Shown here: positions 1 through 4,455 of the stretch, piece by piece | Numbering within the stretch: position 1 is the stretch's first letter | How the letters are laid out: each line of letters begins with the position of its first letter | Assembly: GCA_029941825.1 (NCBI GenBank) | Contig: JAPYTM010000062.1 | Span: 1-5,369 of the forward strand | DNA length: 5,369 nucleotides | Reading direction: 5' to 3' | Origin: Candidatus Nitrosopumilus sp. | Lineage (GTDB): Archaea > Thermoproteota > Nitrososphaeria > Nitrososphaerales > Nitrosopumilaceae | Made by a program: the position numbers and the translations under genes | Notes under the pieces: model-generated | What the model was told of the DNA's origin: nothing | What the model saw: only the letters and a program-made list of their open reading frames with translations | Databases searched by the model: none

Positions 1-199
1 TATCACTATCACATTCATATTTTTCAAATGCAGAATTTGGCCAAGATATATCAATTAAAGCAACATGTGATGGATCCATTCCTCTAAAAGTAATTCCTTC
101 TGCCGTTGCAACAAAAGTAGCTTCTTCAACAAGTGTAGAAATTGCAGAGATGATTGCTTTAAGATCATCTGAACCATTTGTTTTTGCTCCAAAAGTCAA
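1..199 (-). CDS. pcn: DNA polymerase sliding clamp PCNA, N-terminal part (truncated by window edge)
   Basis: This is the first 66 residues of the replication sliding clamp, a ring that encircles DNA and tethers DNA polymerase, ligase, FEN1 and other partners. What is seen: an open frame running off the left edge whose product has the PCNA domain 1 pattern, helix DDLKAIISAIS at about residues 11-21, then TLVEEATFVAT, then the signature FRGMDPSHVALIDISWP at about 38-54 and FEKYECD at 58-64. The family signature is 'MD.SHV.L', so the assignment is firm. The frame has a TGA stop at 215-217 and no ATG before residue 41, so the start is TTG at 197-199, giving (M)TFGAKTNG. It lies 34 bases downstream of tfs on the same strand with no clear TATA box or Shine-Dalgarno between them, so co-transcription with rpo11-tfs is inferred. 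Inter-domain and C-terminal parts are outside the window. Confidence 0.93.
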   Translation of the reverse strand, partial: MTFGAKTNGSDDLKAIISAISTLVEEATFVATAEGITFRGMDPSHVALIDISWPNSAFEKYECDSD

Positions 200-233
200 A
201 TCAATTTTCTTGACTCAAAGTTCCAGTTAAACG

Positions 234-551
234 TTATGTGTAATCACGCCAGGTGTATTTACATTTTTGACAACGATAAAATCGTGTTGTAGGTTCATCA
301 GCACTTCTAGTTTGAAACATCCACCAAATTGCTTGATCATGTCCACACTTTCCACAATCCATTTTGATTGTTGAATATGATTCTTCTCCTTCATCCCCTT
401 CAAAAGCAAGAAGTGAAAAATCTGGTTCTTCTTTACTAATAATTTTTTTTGTTTGTTTTACTGTTTCTCCTTCAGTATAACCACATTTTGAACATTGGAG
501 ACCAGTGATATTTTTTTTTAATTTAACCTCACATTTGGGGCAAAACTTCAA
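234..551 (-). CDS. tfs: Transcription factor S (TFIIS-like transcript cleavage factor)
   Basis: TFS rescues backtracked RNA polymerase by stimulating cleavage of the 3' end of the nascent RNA, as eukaryotic TFIIS and Rpb9/Rpa12 family members do. The 105 residues match the usual archaeal TFS length. An N-terminal zinc ribbon uses C4/C7 and C20/C23; a linker rich in Glu and Lys follows (about 28-60); the C-terminal zinc ribbon uses C66/C69 and C94/C97. Between the last two pairs lies QTRSADEP (80-87), whose acidic pair D85-E86 is the catalytic hairpin that enters the polymerase active site, so the factor should be cleavage-competent. The start must be TTG at 549-551: an in-frame TAA lies three codons upstream, and the next in-frame ATG (residue 64) would delete the first ribbon. 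The gene begins one base after the rpo11 stop and is followed by pcn. Confidence 0.96.
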   Translation of the reverse strand: MKFCPKCEVKLKKNITGLQCSKCGYTEGETVKQTKKIISKEEPDFSLLAFEGDEGEESYSTIKMDCGKCGHDQAIWWMFQTRSADEPTTRFYRCQKCKYTWRDYT

Positions 552-552
552 T

Positions 553-831
553 CTAGTTTACCTTAATTTTAGAATTAAACAACTGTTTGAACTCTTCAGA
601 TATTTTAATTGCTGAATCTGTTGCTTTTTTTAATTCTCCTAGTGGTTTTGTGCTAGAATTAACTTTCATCCAAATTTCATCAGTAAGAGGATGTTTGAGA
701 ATTACGCCTGCAAAATCTACATTTGATTGTTTTAAAAGCTCATGTTGAATTACGTATAAAATTCCTATATCTGCATTTTTCATAGAAATGCTGATTTCTT
801 TTGATTCTGAACTGATTATTTGAGCATTCAT
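553..831 (-). CDS. rpo11: DNA-directed RNA polymerase subunit Rpo11 (subunit L)
   Basis: Rpo11 (RpoL; eukaryotic Rpb11, related to the bacterial alpha N-terminal domain) pairs with Rpo3 to form the assembly platform of the archaeal RNA polymerase. The product is 92 residues, normal for the subunit. The segment ADIGILYVIQHELLKQSNVDFAG (about 20-42) followed by HPLTDEIWMKV (about 46-56) matches the family layout: first dimerisation helix, then the strand with the conserved HPL.D motif. A long C-terminal helix rich in Lys and Glu follows (about 64-88). I chose ATG at 829-831 over an in-frame TTG at 838-840, because the TATA element centred near 861 would put the transcript start around 836, downstream of the TTG. 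It is the first gene of the rpo11-tfs-pcn unit; its TAG stop is one base from the tfs start. The usual family 'HTLGN' motif is replaced by DIGIL, a mild divergence. Confidence 0.9.
   Translation of the reverse strand: MNAQIISSESKEISISMKNADIGILYVIQHELLKQSNVDFAGVILKHPLTDEIWMKVNSSTKPLGELKKATDSAIKISEEFKQLFNSKIKVN
558..565 (-). promoter_or_regulatory. Shine-Dalgarno site for tfs inside the rpo11 3' end
   Basis: On the minus strand the last codons of rpo11 contain TAAGGTAA. The AAGGT core (564-560) lies 8 bases before the TTG start of tfs, a normal spacing for pairing with the archaeal 16S 3' tail (complement of the AGGTGA type). It supports the TTG start and coupled translation from the rpo11-tfs mRNA. 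Confidence 0.55.
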
Positions 832-856
832 GTATTCCAAAAAAACACTTATTGTG

Positions 857-866
857 GATATAAATC
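857..866. promoter_or_regulatory. Bidirectional TATA element between rpo11 and the 178-residue gene
   Basis: The only TATA-like sequence in this 51-base gap is GGATATAAATC (857-867). It reads TATAAA on the plus strand (859-864), about 21 bases ahead of the ATG at 883, and TTTATATCC on the minus strand, about 30 bases ahead of the rpo11 ATG at 831. Both starts therefore appear to depend on one near-symmetric box. The plus-strand transcript would be leaderless or nearly so, and the rpo11 transcript would have a leader of a few bases. No Shine-Dalgarno precedes either start. Spacings are read directly; use as a promoter is inferred. Confidence 0.6.
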
Positions 867-882
867 ATTATGAGCAGTTAGA

Positions 883-1419
883 ATGACAGAAAGTAAGATT
901 TCAGATATTCAGTTAGTAAAATCCAAGGATGAATACACAGTTGATGAAAATATTGAGATTAATGTTCAGTTTTTAGTCGAGGGAGGTATTAGAGATGCAT
1001 TCAATGAGGCAAATTGGACAAAAGCATACAACAACAATGATGTTTCATTCAAGCTGAAATATGGTATCAAATTGACATCAGGAGGGTTCAGAAAGAAGGA
1101 ATTAGGAAAAACTATTGATACATACAGAAAAGCAGCGATTTTTTGGACAAGAAATCCAAAATTGGTTAATCCACATAAAGATAGAAGAATTTGGGTTCAG
1201 ATAGCCAAAAACTTTGAGCCATTTGTCAGACTTTCAGAAGAAGAGGTAAGAGAAGAATTATTTGACTTTAATGAAAAATTTGTGTTCAAAGCATCAGATT
1301 TAGGAAAAGGTACACACAAAATTGGATCTGAAGTTTTTGCATCATGGCAAAAGCATGACTTTACAGAAACTGGACATGTCAAAAATAATTCCAATGAAAT
1401 TGAGATTACAATCAATTAG
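883..1419 (+). CDS. Uncharacterised 178-residue soluble protein
   Basis: I do not recognise a named family. The product is soluble, with no signal peptide and no membrane segment. It is rich in Lys, Glu, Asn and Phe and has no cysteine at all. Visible segments: an N-terminal strand-like stretch (SDIQLVKSKDEYTVDE, about 7-22) and IEINVQFLVEGG; a central part with two alternating hydrophobic strands (VSFKLKYGIKLTSGG, about 54-68); a Trp/Arg-rich part around AIFWTRNPKL and RRIWVQIAKN; an acidic helix LSEEEVREELFDF (about 117-129); and a final strand-rich part including GTHKIGSEVFASWQ (about 143-156). The N- and C-terminal thirds resemble Ig-like or arrestin-like beta-sandwich edges; this is a fold guess only. 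The ATG at 883 is the first in-frame start, about 21 bases after a TATA box. It is divergent from rpo11 and 30 bases ahead of the two micro-genes. Confidence 0.85.
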   Translation: MTESKISDIQLVKSKDEYTVDENIEINVQFLVEGGIRDAFNEANWTKAYNNNDVSFKLKYGIKLTSGGFRKKELGKTIDTYRKAAIFWTRNPKLVNPHKDRRIWVQIAKNFEPFVRLSEEEVREELFDFNEKFVFKASDLGKGTHKIGSEVFASWQKHDFTETGHVKNNSNEIEITIN

Positions 1420-1422
1420 GGA

Positions 1423-1428
1423 TATAAG
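1423..1428 (+). promoter_or_regulatory. TATA box for the micro-gene pair
   Basis: TATAAG (1423-1428, within GGGATATAAGG), immediately after the TAG stop of the 178-residue gene, is centred about 25 bases before the ATG at 1450. That spacing places transcription start at or very near the A of the ATG, so the first micro-gene would be translated from a leaderless mRNA. No Shine-Dalgarno precedes 1450, which agrees. The micro-genes may therefore be transcribed independently of the upstream gene. Confidence 0.55.
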
Positions 1429-1449
1429 GAACTTTTTTGGGCAATCAAT

Positions 1450-1602
1450 ATGGCAAAATATGATGGTTTACTAGGACAACCAGTACTTGAAGTAGAAGAA
1501 CCTGATAAAGAAGGTGGAATTACATTTATCATTAAAGATAACAGATTTTTGTTCATCAAAGCAGTTGATGGAAAGATTGAGACAGTATCGATTCCAGAAT
1601 AG
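1450..1602 (+). CDS. Micro-protein A, 50 residues, paralogue of the next gene
   Basis: A 50-residue open frame, beginning MAKYDGLLGQ and ending VSIPE, with no family I can name. It is accepted as a gene because its translation aligns without gaps to that of the next ORF: KYD at 3-5, then VE.P at 15-18, EGG at 21-23, T.I at 25-27, DN at 30-31, L.IK.VD.K from 34 to 42. That is 20 identical positions of 48 including the initiator. It also has a TATA box at leaderless spacing upstream. The alternating pattern ITFIIKDNRFLFIKAVDGKIETVSIP (about 24-49, split by DN and DG turns) suggests three short beta strands forming a small sheet. There are no cysteines, signal peptide or membrane segment. Role unknown; a small adaptor or nucleic-acid-binding beta protein is speculation. 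Confidence 0.75.
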   Translation: MAKYDGLLGQPVLEVEEPDKEGGITFIIKDNRFLFIKAVDGKIETVSIPE

Positions 1603-1606
1603 GTGA
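1601..1606 (+). promoter_or_regulatory. Shine-Dalgarno site deciding a GTG start at 1614
   Basis: AGGTGA is an exact match to the archaeal 16S anti-Shine-Dalgarno complement. It overlaps the TAG stop of micro-gene A by two bases and ends 7 bases before GTG at 1614. The later in-frame ATG at 1638 is 31 bases away, so the site points to the GTG. It also implies that the two micro-genes share one mRNA with coupled translation. Confidence 0.75.
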
Positions 1607-1613
1607 AAATGAA

Positions 1614-1760
1614 GTGGGAAAATATGATATAATTAGAATGGCAGAACTAGTAAAAGTTGAGGATCCTAATTCAGAAGGTGGATTAACTTTGATTTTTTCA
1701 GACAATAAAACTTTGAAAATTAAAGTTGTTGATGATAAACTAGTTTCAGAATTTGTCTAA
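1614..1760 (+). CDS. Micro-protein B, 48 residues, GTG start, paralogue of micro-protein A
   Basis: The frame opens at GTG 1614, giving (M)GKYDIIRMAE and ending KLVSEFV. Choosing the first ATG (1638) would give only 40 residues and lose the KYD motif that micro-protein A has at the same place. The GTG is supported by that homology and by the AGGTGA site 7 bases upstream. Relative to A the protein keeps KYD, VE.P, EGG, T.I, DN, L.IK.VD.K and has no gaps until the C-terminus, which is two residues shorter. The DNA retains traces of the duplication, for example GAAGGTGGA at 1510-1518 and again at 1673-1681. The gap after gene A is 11 bases. Its last 15 bases overlap the 3' end of the convergent phosphatase gene. 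No known family recognised; function unknown. Confidence 0.75.
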   Translation: MGKYDIIRMAELVKVEDPNSEGGLTLIFSDNKTLKIKVVDDKLVSEFV

Positions 1761-2255
1761 ACTATTTTTTACATGTTTTTCATAAAAACCAATAGCTAGT
1801 TCTTGTACTTCTGATTGAATAGAACCAGGTCTTTCATCACGAATTTTTTTAATTGCTTTATCTGCTGAAAATTTTTTGTGTTTTACAAAGTAACATGCAA
1901 GAATTGTTCCAGCTCTTCCCATACCAGCAGCACAATGAACCATTACTGCCTGATTCTTTGTAATTTGTTCTTGAATAAATTCTACTGCTAAATCTATTTC
2001 ATCCATATCAGGGGCGGTAAGATCAGGAGTTGGTACATGCAAATAATTAATAGTTTTTACCCAATCATCAGGCAAAGCATTTTCAGTCATAGTTACAATT
2101 GATTTTACTCCTTGATTTACAATCCAATCAAACTCATCAGAACTTGTGGGAATTCCTGAACCTGCTAATTTTTCTTCAATTAACCAAGAGAAATTAGTTG
2201 GTTTTTTTATAATTTTTCCATGAACCTTTCTCCAGAGATTTCCAGGCTTACTCAT
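1746..2255 (-). CDS. Dual-specificity (Cys-based) protein phosphatase
   Basis: A 169-residue cytosolic Cys-based phosphatase of the small DUSP23/archaeal PTP type, which removes phosphate from Tyr, and often Ser/Thr, of proteins through a cysteinyl-phosphate intermediate. The P-loop is HCAAGMGRAGT (107-117), giving nucleophile C108, phosphate-binding R114 and T117 in the place of the usual Ser/Thr. The general acid is probably D78 in PTPDLTAPD (75-83), with D83 as the alternative. The substrate-side loop RPGSIQSEVQ (142-151) is typical of DUSP23-like enzymes, whose family form is R.GSI.....Q. The N-terminal NFSWLIEEKLAGSGIPTS is the usual opening strand and loop. Start is ATG at 2253-2255, 25 bases downstream of a TATA-like element. 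It lies 55 bases after the cyclase gene on the same strand. Its partner substrates cannot be told from the window. Confidence 0.93.
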   Translation of the reverse strand: MSKPGNLWRKVHGKIIKKPTNFSWLIEEKLAGSGIPTSSDEFDWIVNQGVKSIVTMTENALPDDWVKTINYLHVPTPDLTAPDMDEIDLAVEFIQEQITKNQAVMVHCAAGMGRAGTILACYFVKHKKFSADKAIKKIRDERPGSIQSEVQELAIGFYEKHVKNSLDKF

Positions 2256-2274
2256 ATTAGATGTAAATATTTAC

Positions 2275-2285
2275 CATATTTTTAG
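2275..2285 (-). promoter_or_regulatory. TATA-like element for the phosphatase gene
   Basis: On the minus strand CTAAAAATATG is centred about 25 bases before the phosphatase ATG, the spacing for a leaderless transcript. No Shine-Dalgarno is present before the ATG. An AT-rich 12-base palindrome (GTAAATATTTAC, 2263-2274) lies between this box and the start codon. The box is weaker by eye than the one at 5117. Confidence 0.4.
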
Positions 2286-2310
2286 CATTACGAAATTATG
2301 TATGAGTAAA

Positions 2311-2967
2311 TTATGATGCTATTGCCCTTACAGGTGAGCCTGTGGCATCTTTAAGTTTTAGTGGAAGAATAGTAAAATTAAATTCCTTTGATGAAATTTT
2401 CTTTAAATTTGTTAAATTCTCTACAATCAAAATATTATTTTTTGAAAAAATATGATGGACATTAAATGATTCATCATTACTCAAATCTATACTTGGGGAG
2501 TCAATTCCAACTAGATTAGTTTTTTTTGATGCAATGTATCTAGCAGCTGAAATATCCAATCCTGGATTTTCTGTGAAATAATTCTTCTTTTGTAGATTTT
2601 TTTGCCATCCAGTAGAAAAGAAGATAGATGATTTATTTGGAATTTTACCATTCTTTCTTTCAAATAAAATAATATCTGATTTAGTTATAGCATTATTCTT
2701 AGTTTTTTTTATTTTGATTAAAATTGCTTTTCCAATAAGTCGATCAAGTGGAATTTGGTTAATTTTGAGACCGTTTTTGACAAAATGATATGGTGCATCA
2801 AGATGAGTTCCAGTGTGTGAACTTAGGAATAATAGTTCAAGATTATACCCATCTTCTTTAAGATTAGACCAAGAAATGAATTGTGGCTTTGGAGAACCAG
2901 GGAAACTTGGAATAGATTCAGATATTGTAAGTGTAAGGTCTATTGGTTTCACATCAATGAAACACAT
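2311..2967 (-). CDS. Cyclase/kynurenine-formamidase family metal-dependent hydrolase
   Basis: A 218-residue member of the cyclase family (Pfam Cyclase type), whose best-known members are the metal-dependent arylformamidases (KynB) that hydrolyse N-formylkynurenine. The signature HTGTHLDAPYHF (51-62) supplies metal ligands H51, H55 and D57, plus the conserved H61. Downstream, H171 or H172 and E183 (in HHIFSKNNILIVENL) sit at the spacing of the second ligand pair of KynB (12 residues from H171 to E183). The N-terminus IDLTLTISESIPSFPGSP is the family opening and the C-terminus LPLKLKDATGSPVRAIA is the family closing, so the protein is complete and likely active. No other tryptophan-degradation gene is visible, so the substrate is open; isatin hydrolases share this fold. 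Start is ATG 2965-2967; an internal GTG at codon 6 is a weaker alternative. Divergent from the RAM-domain gene. Confidence 0.9.
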   Translation of the reverse strand: MCFIDVKPIDLTLTISESIPSFPGSPKPQFISWSNLKEDGYNLELLFLSSHTGTHLDAPYHFVKNGLKINQIPLDRLIGKAILIKIKKTKNNAITKSDIILFERKNGKIPNKSSIFFSTGWQKNLQKKNYFTENPGLDISAARYIASKKTNLVGIDSPSIDLSNDESFNVHHIFSKNNILIVENLTNLKKISSKEFNFTILPLKLKDATGSPVRAIAS

Positions 2968-2979
2968 TGGTGATTAATC

Positions 2980-3008
2980 AGTTTTTAAACTATCAAAGGT
3001 TAAATACT
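2980..3008. promoter_or_regulatory. Divergent promoter region between cyclase and RAM-domain genes
   Basis: The 60-base gap 2968-3027 serves both genes. For the plus-strand gene TTAAATAC (3000-3007) is centred about 25 bases before the GTG at 3028, the spacing for a leaderless mRNA. For the minus-strand cyclase, candidates are GTTTAAAAAC (2990-2981 read on the minus strand), about 19 bases from the ATG, and the TATTTAACC reading of the first box, about 36 bases away. Two short inverted repeats with 2-base spacers lie here (AGTTT/AAACT at 2980-2991; ATGAAA/TTTCAT at 3014-3027). Which box drives the cyclase is not resolved. Confidence 0.45.
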
Positions 3009-3027
3009 GTTTGATGAAAAATTTCAT

Positions 3028-3285
3028 GTGCCTACTGCATATGTTTTATTGAATTCGGATTTGGGATCAGATGAATCTATCATTAATGAAGTCAAACAAA
3101 TTCTTGCTGAAGAAGATATCAAATATGAGGTTCAAGGAGTTTACGGAGTTTATGATATTGTCTTAAAATTATCTTCTAACGATGCTGAAAAACTACGGGC
3201 AATTATTACTAACAAAGTTAGAAAAATCAGTAAAGTTCAGTCAACATTAACTATGATGGTAATAGAAGAACAGGAAAATCTATAA
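3028..3285 (+). CDS. Stand-alone Lrp/AsnC ligand-sensing (RAM) domain protein
   Basis: The 85 residues correspond only to the C-terminal effector domain of Lrp/AsnC regulators (AsnC_trans_reg type, also called RAM or SARM). These form alpha/beta dimers and larger rings that bind amino acids in the subunit interface. The betaalphabeta-betaalphabeta layout is visible: AYVLLNSDLG (4-13), helix DESIINEVKQILAEE, strand EVQGVYGVYDIVLKLSS (about 34-50) with the characteristic G-V-Y-D turn, helix AEKLRAIITNKVRKI (about 53-67), and strand VQSTLTMMVIEE. No helix-turn-helix precedes it: an ATG at 3026 is out of frame and upstream sequence is promoter-like, so it is a genuine single-domain protein, not a truncated regulator. 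The start is GTG at 3028-3030. It may act by hetero-oligomerising with full-length Lrp proteins or by binding amino acids directly; which one is unknown. Its TAA overlaps the convergent class V gene by 6 bases. Confidence 0.88.
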   Translation: MPTAYVLLNSDLGSDESIINEVKQILAEEDIKYEVQGVYGVYDIVLKLSSNDAEKLRAIITNKVRKISKVQSTLTMMVIEEQENL

Positions 3286-4431
3286 TTTCTTTATTGCATC
3301 AATTACTTGAAGTATTTCAGATTCAGTATTAAAAAAATGAGGAGATGCTCGTACAATCTTTTTTTCCATGATTTCCCTTACAGCTAAAATGATATTTTGT
3401 TTCTCAAGTTTATTTACTACATCTTGTGAATTAAATCCTTTAATGTTAAAAGATACAATACTAGTTCTTTTATTCGGATCTTCTGGACCATACAAAATAA
3501 TTTTTGGAATTTTTGATAATTCTTCTCTAAAAAGATTTGACAAGTATTGATTTTTCTTACGAATATTTGTCATGCCAAAATTTAACAAATAATTTGCAGA
3601 TGATTCTAATCCAACTATTCCAACATAATTTCTGAAACCAGTTTGAAATTTATCTGGTAGTTCTTTGAAAACAAGTTTATTATTATCAGTGATAATTGTA
3701 GATTCTCCACCCACAGTAATGGGTTCTAATAATTCACTTGATTTTCTATTACAATAAAATAAACCAGTACCCATTGGACCACAAAGCCATTTGGAGCCAT
3801 TAAATGACATAAAATCACATTTGATCTTAGATACATTAAATTCTCCTACACAACCTACAGTTTGTGCACTGTCAATAAAAAATGGAATTTTGTCTTGTAG
3901 AATTTTTGCAATTTCTTCTATAGGTAATATGGAACCAGTATTGTATAGAGCATGACTAAGAGTTACCAATTTTGTGTTATTATCAATTAATGATTCTAAA
4001 TCATCTAGTTTAAAAAAACCATTTTTATCTATGATAAGATTTTTTATTGAAATTTTTTCTTTTAATTTAATCCAAGGATAAAAATTTGAGTGGTGCTCAT
4101 GAGTCATTCCACGAATTATAATGTTAGAATTATTGTCAAAAGAAAGACCATTAGCCACAAAATTTATTCCATCAGTTGTACTTTGAGTAAGAACTACTTC
4201 ATCGGGTTGACAAGAAATAATTTTTGCAATAATTTTTCTTACATTCTGCAGTTTTTCACTAACAAATGATTCTGATTCTAAAGAATCAGGGCCAATTGAA
4301 CTATATGAGATTAAAAATTCTTTCATGGCTTCAATACTTTGAGAAGGCATTAAAGATACAGATGCATTATTTAGATAGATTTTGTCTGAATCTGGAAAAT
4401 CATTTGAAATATCTTTTGATGTTAAATTCAT
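3280..4431 (-). CDS. PLP-dependent class V aminotransferase-fold enzyme (cysteine desulfurase-like, no catalytic Cys)
   Basis: A full-length (383 residues) fold-type I PLP enzyme of aminotransferase class V, the group of NifS/SufS, isopenicillin-N epimerase and kynureninase. The N-terminal IYLNNASVSLMP (18-29) is the usual substrate loop. EHHSN (112-116) holds H113 that stacks on the PLP ring. IDSAQTVG (186-193) holds D187, which pairs with the pyridine nitrogen. SFNGSKWLCGPMGTGLFY (209-226) holds K214, the Schiff-base lysine. R267 in QTGFRNYVG is in the position of the phosphate/substrate loop. In SufS the C-terminal lobe has an RxGHHC loop with the sulfur-accepting cysteine; here the same place reads VRASPHFFNTE (360-370) with no cysteine. 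The R.SPH..NT ending is typical of epimerase/lyase-type members. So the fold is firm, but persulfide-forming desulfurase activity is unlikely. Substrate is unknown. Start ATG 4429-4431. Confidence 0.88.
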   Translation of the reverse strand: MNLTSKDISNDFPDSDKIYLNNASVSLMPSQSIEAMKEFLISYSSIGPDSLESESFVSEKLQNVRKIIAKIISCQPDEVVLTQSTTDGINFVANGLSFDNNSNIIIRGMTHEHHSNFYPWIKLKEKISIKNLIIDKNGFFKLDDLESLIDNNTKLVTLSHALYNTGSILPIEEIAKILQDKIPFFIDSAQTVGCVGEFNVSKIKCDFMSFNGSKWLCGPMGTGLFYCNRKSSELLEPITVGGESTIITDNNKLVFKELPDKFQTGFRNYVGIVGLESSANYLLNFGMTNIRKKNQYLSNLFREELSKIPKIILYGPEDPNKRTSIVSFNIKGFNSQDVVNKLEKQNIILAVREIMEKKIVRASPHFFNTESEILQVIDAIKKL

Positions 4432-4433
4432 TA

Positions 4434-4455
4434 TTATATCTGTAAAAGGATAAAG
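4434..4455. promoter_or_regulatory. Overlapping divergent promoters of the class V enzyme and RecA-fold genes
   Basis: Only 23 bases (4432-4454) separate the two start codons. On the plus strand TTATATC (4434-4440) is centred 18, 21 or 24 bases before the possible starts GTG 4455, GTG 4458 and TTG 4461. On the minus strand CTTTATCC (4455-4448) is centred about 21 bases before the ATG at 4431. Each box lies within the other gene's start region, so the two polymerases could not initiate at the same time. The boxes are read directly; exclusion is inferred. Confidence 0.45.

Noticed and set aside
227..409. 60-codon minus-strand frame antisense-frame to tfs
   Set aside because: It lies wholly within tfs in another frame on the same strand, has no family resemblance, and tfs has two intact zinc ribbons.
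832..840. TTG at 838-840 as start of rpo11
   Set aside because: It would add three residues (MEY), but the inferred transcript start near 836 lies downstream of it and ATG 829-831 fits the family length.
1197..1415. 72-codon minus-strand frame opposite the 178-residue gene
   Set aside because: Ser/Asn-rich shadow with no promoter or Shine-Dalgarno; the plus-strand gene is longer and has a promoter.
1638..1760. ATG at 1638 as start of micro-protein B
   Set aside because: It drops the KYD motif shared with micro-protein A and is 31 bases from the Shine-Dalgarno; GTG 1614 fits both.
2263..2274. Perfect 12-base palindrome GTAAATATTTAC before the phosphatase gene as an operator
   Set aside because: In DNA this AT-rich a perfect 12-base palindrome is expected roughly two or three times in a window of this size, and no second copy was seen, so the position alone is not enough.
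3014..3027. Inverted repeat ATGAAA-AA-TTTCAT before GTG 3028 as an autoregulatory site
   Set aside because: Short, AT-rich arms likely by chance, and the adjacent protein has no DNA-binding domain.
3368..3550. 60-codon plus-strand frame inside the class V gene
   Set aside because: It is antisense to the conserved C-terminal lobe of a well-supported PLP enzyme and has no own signals.
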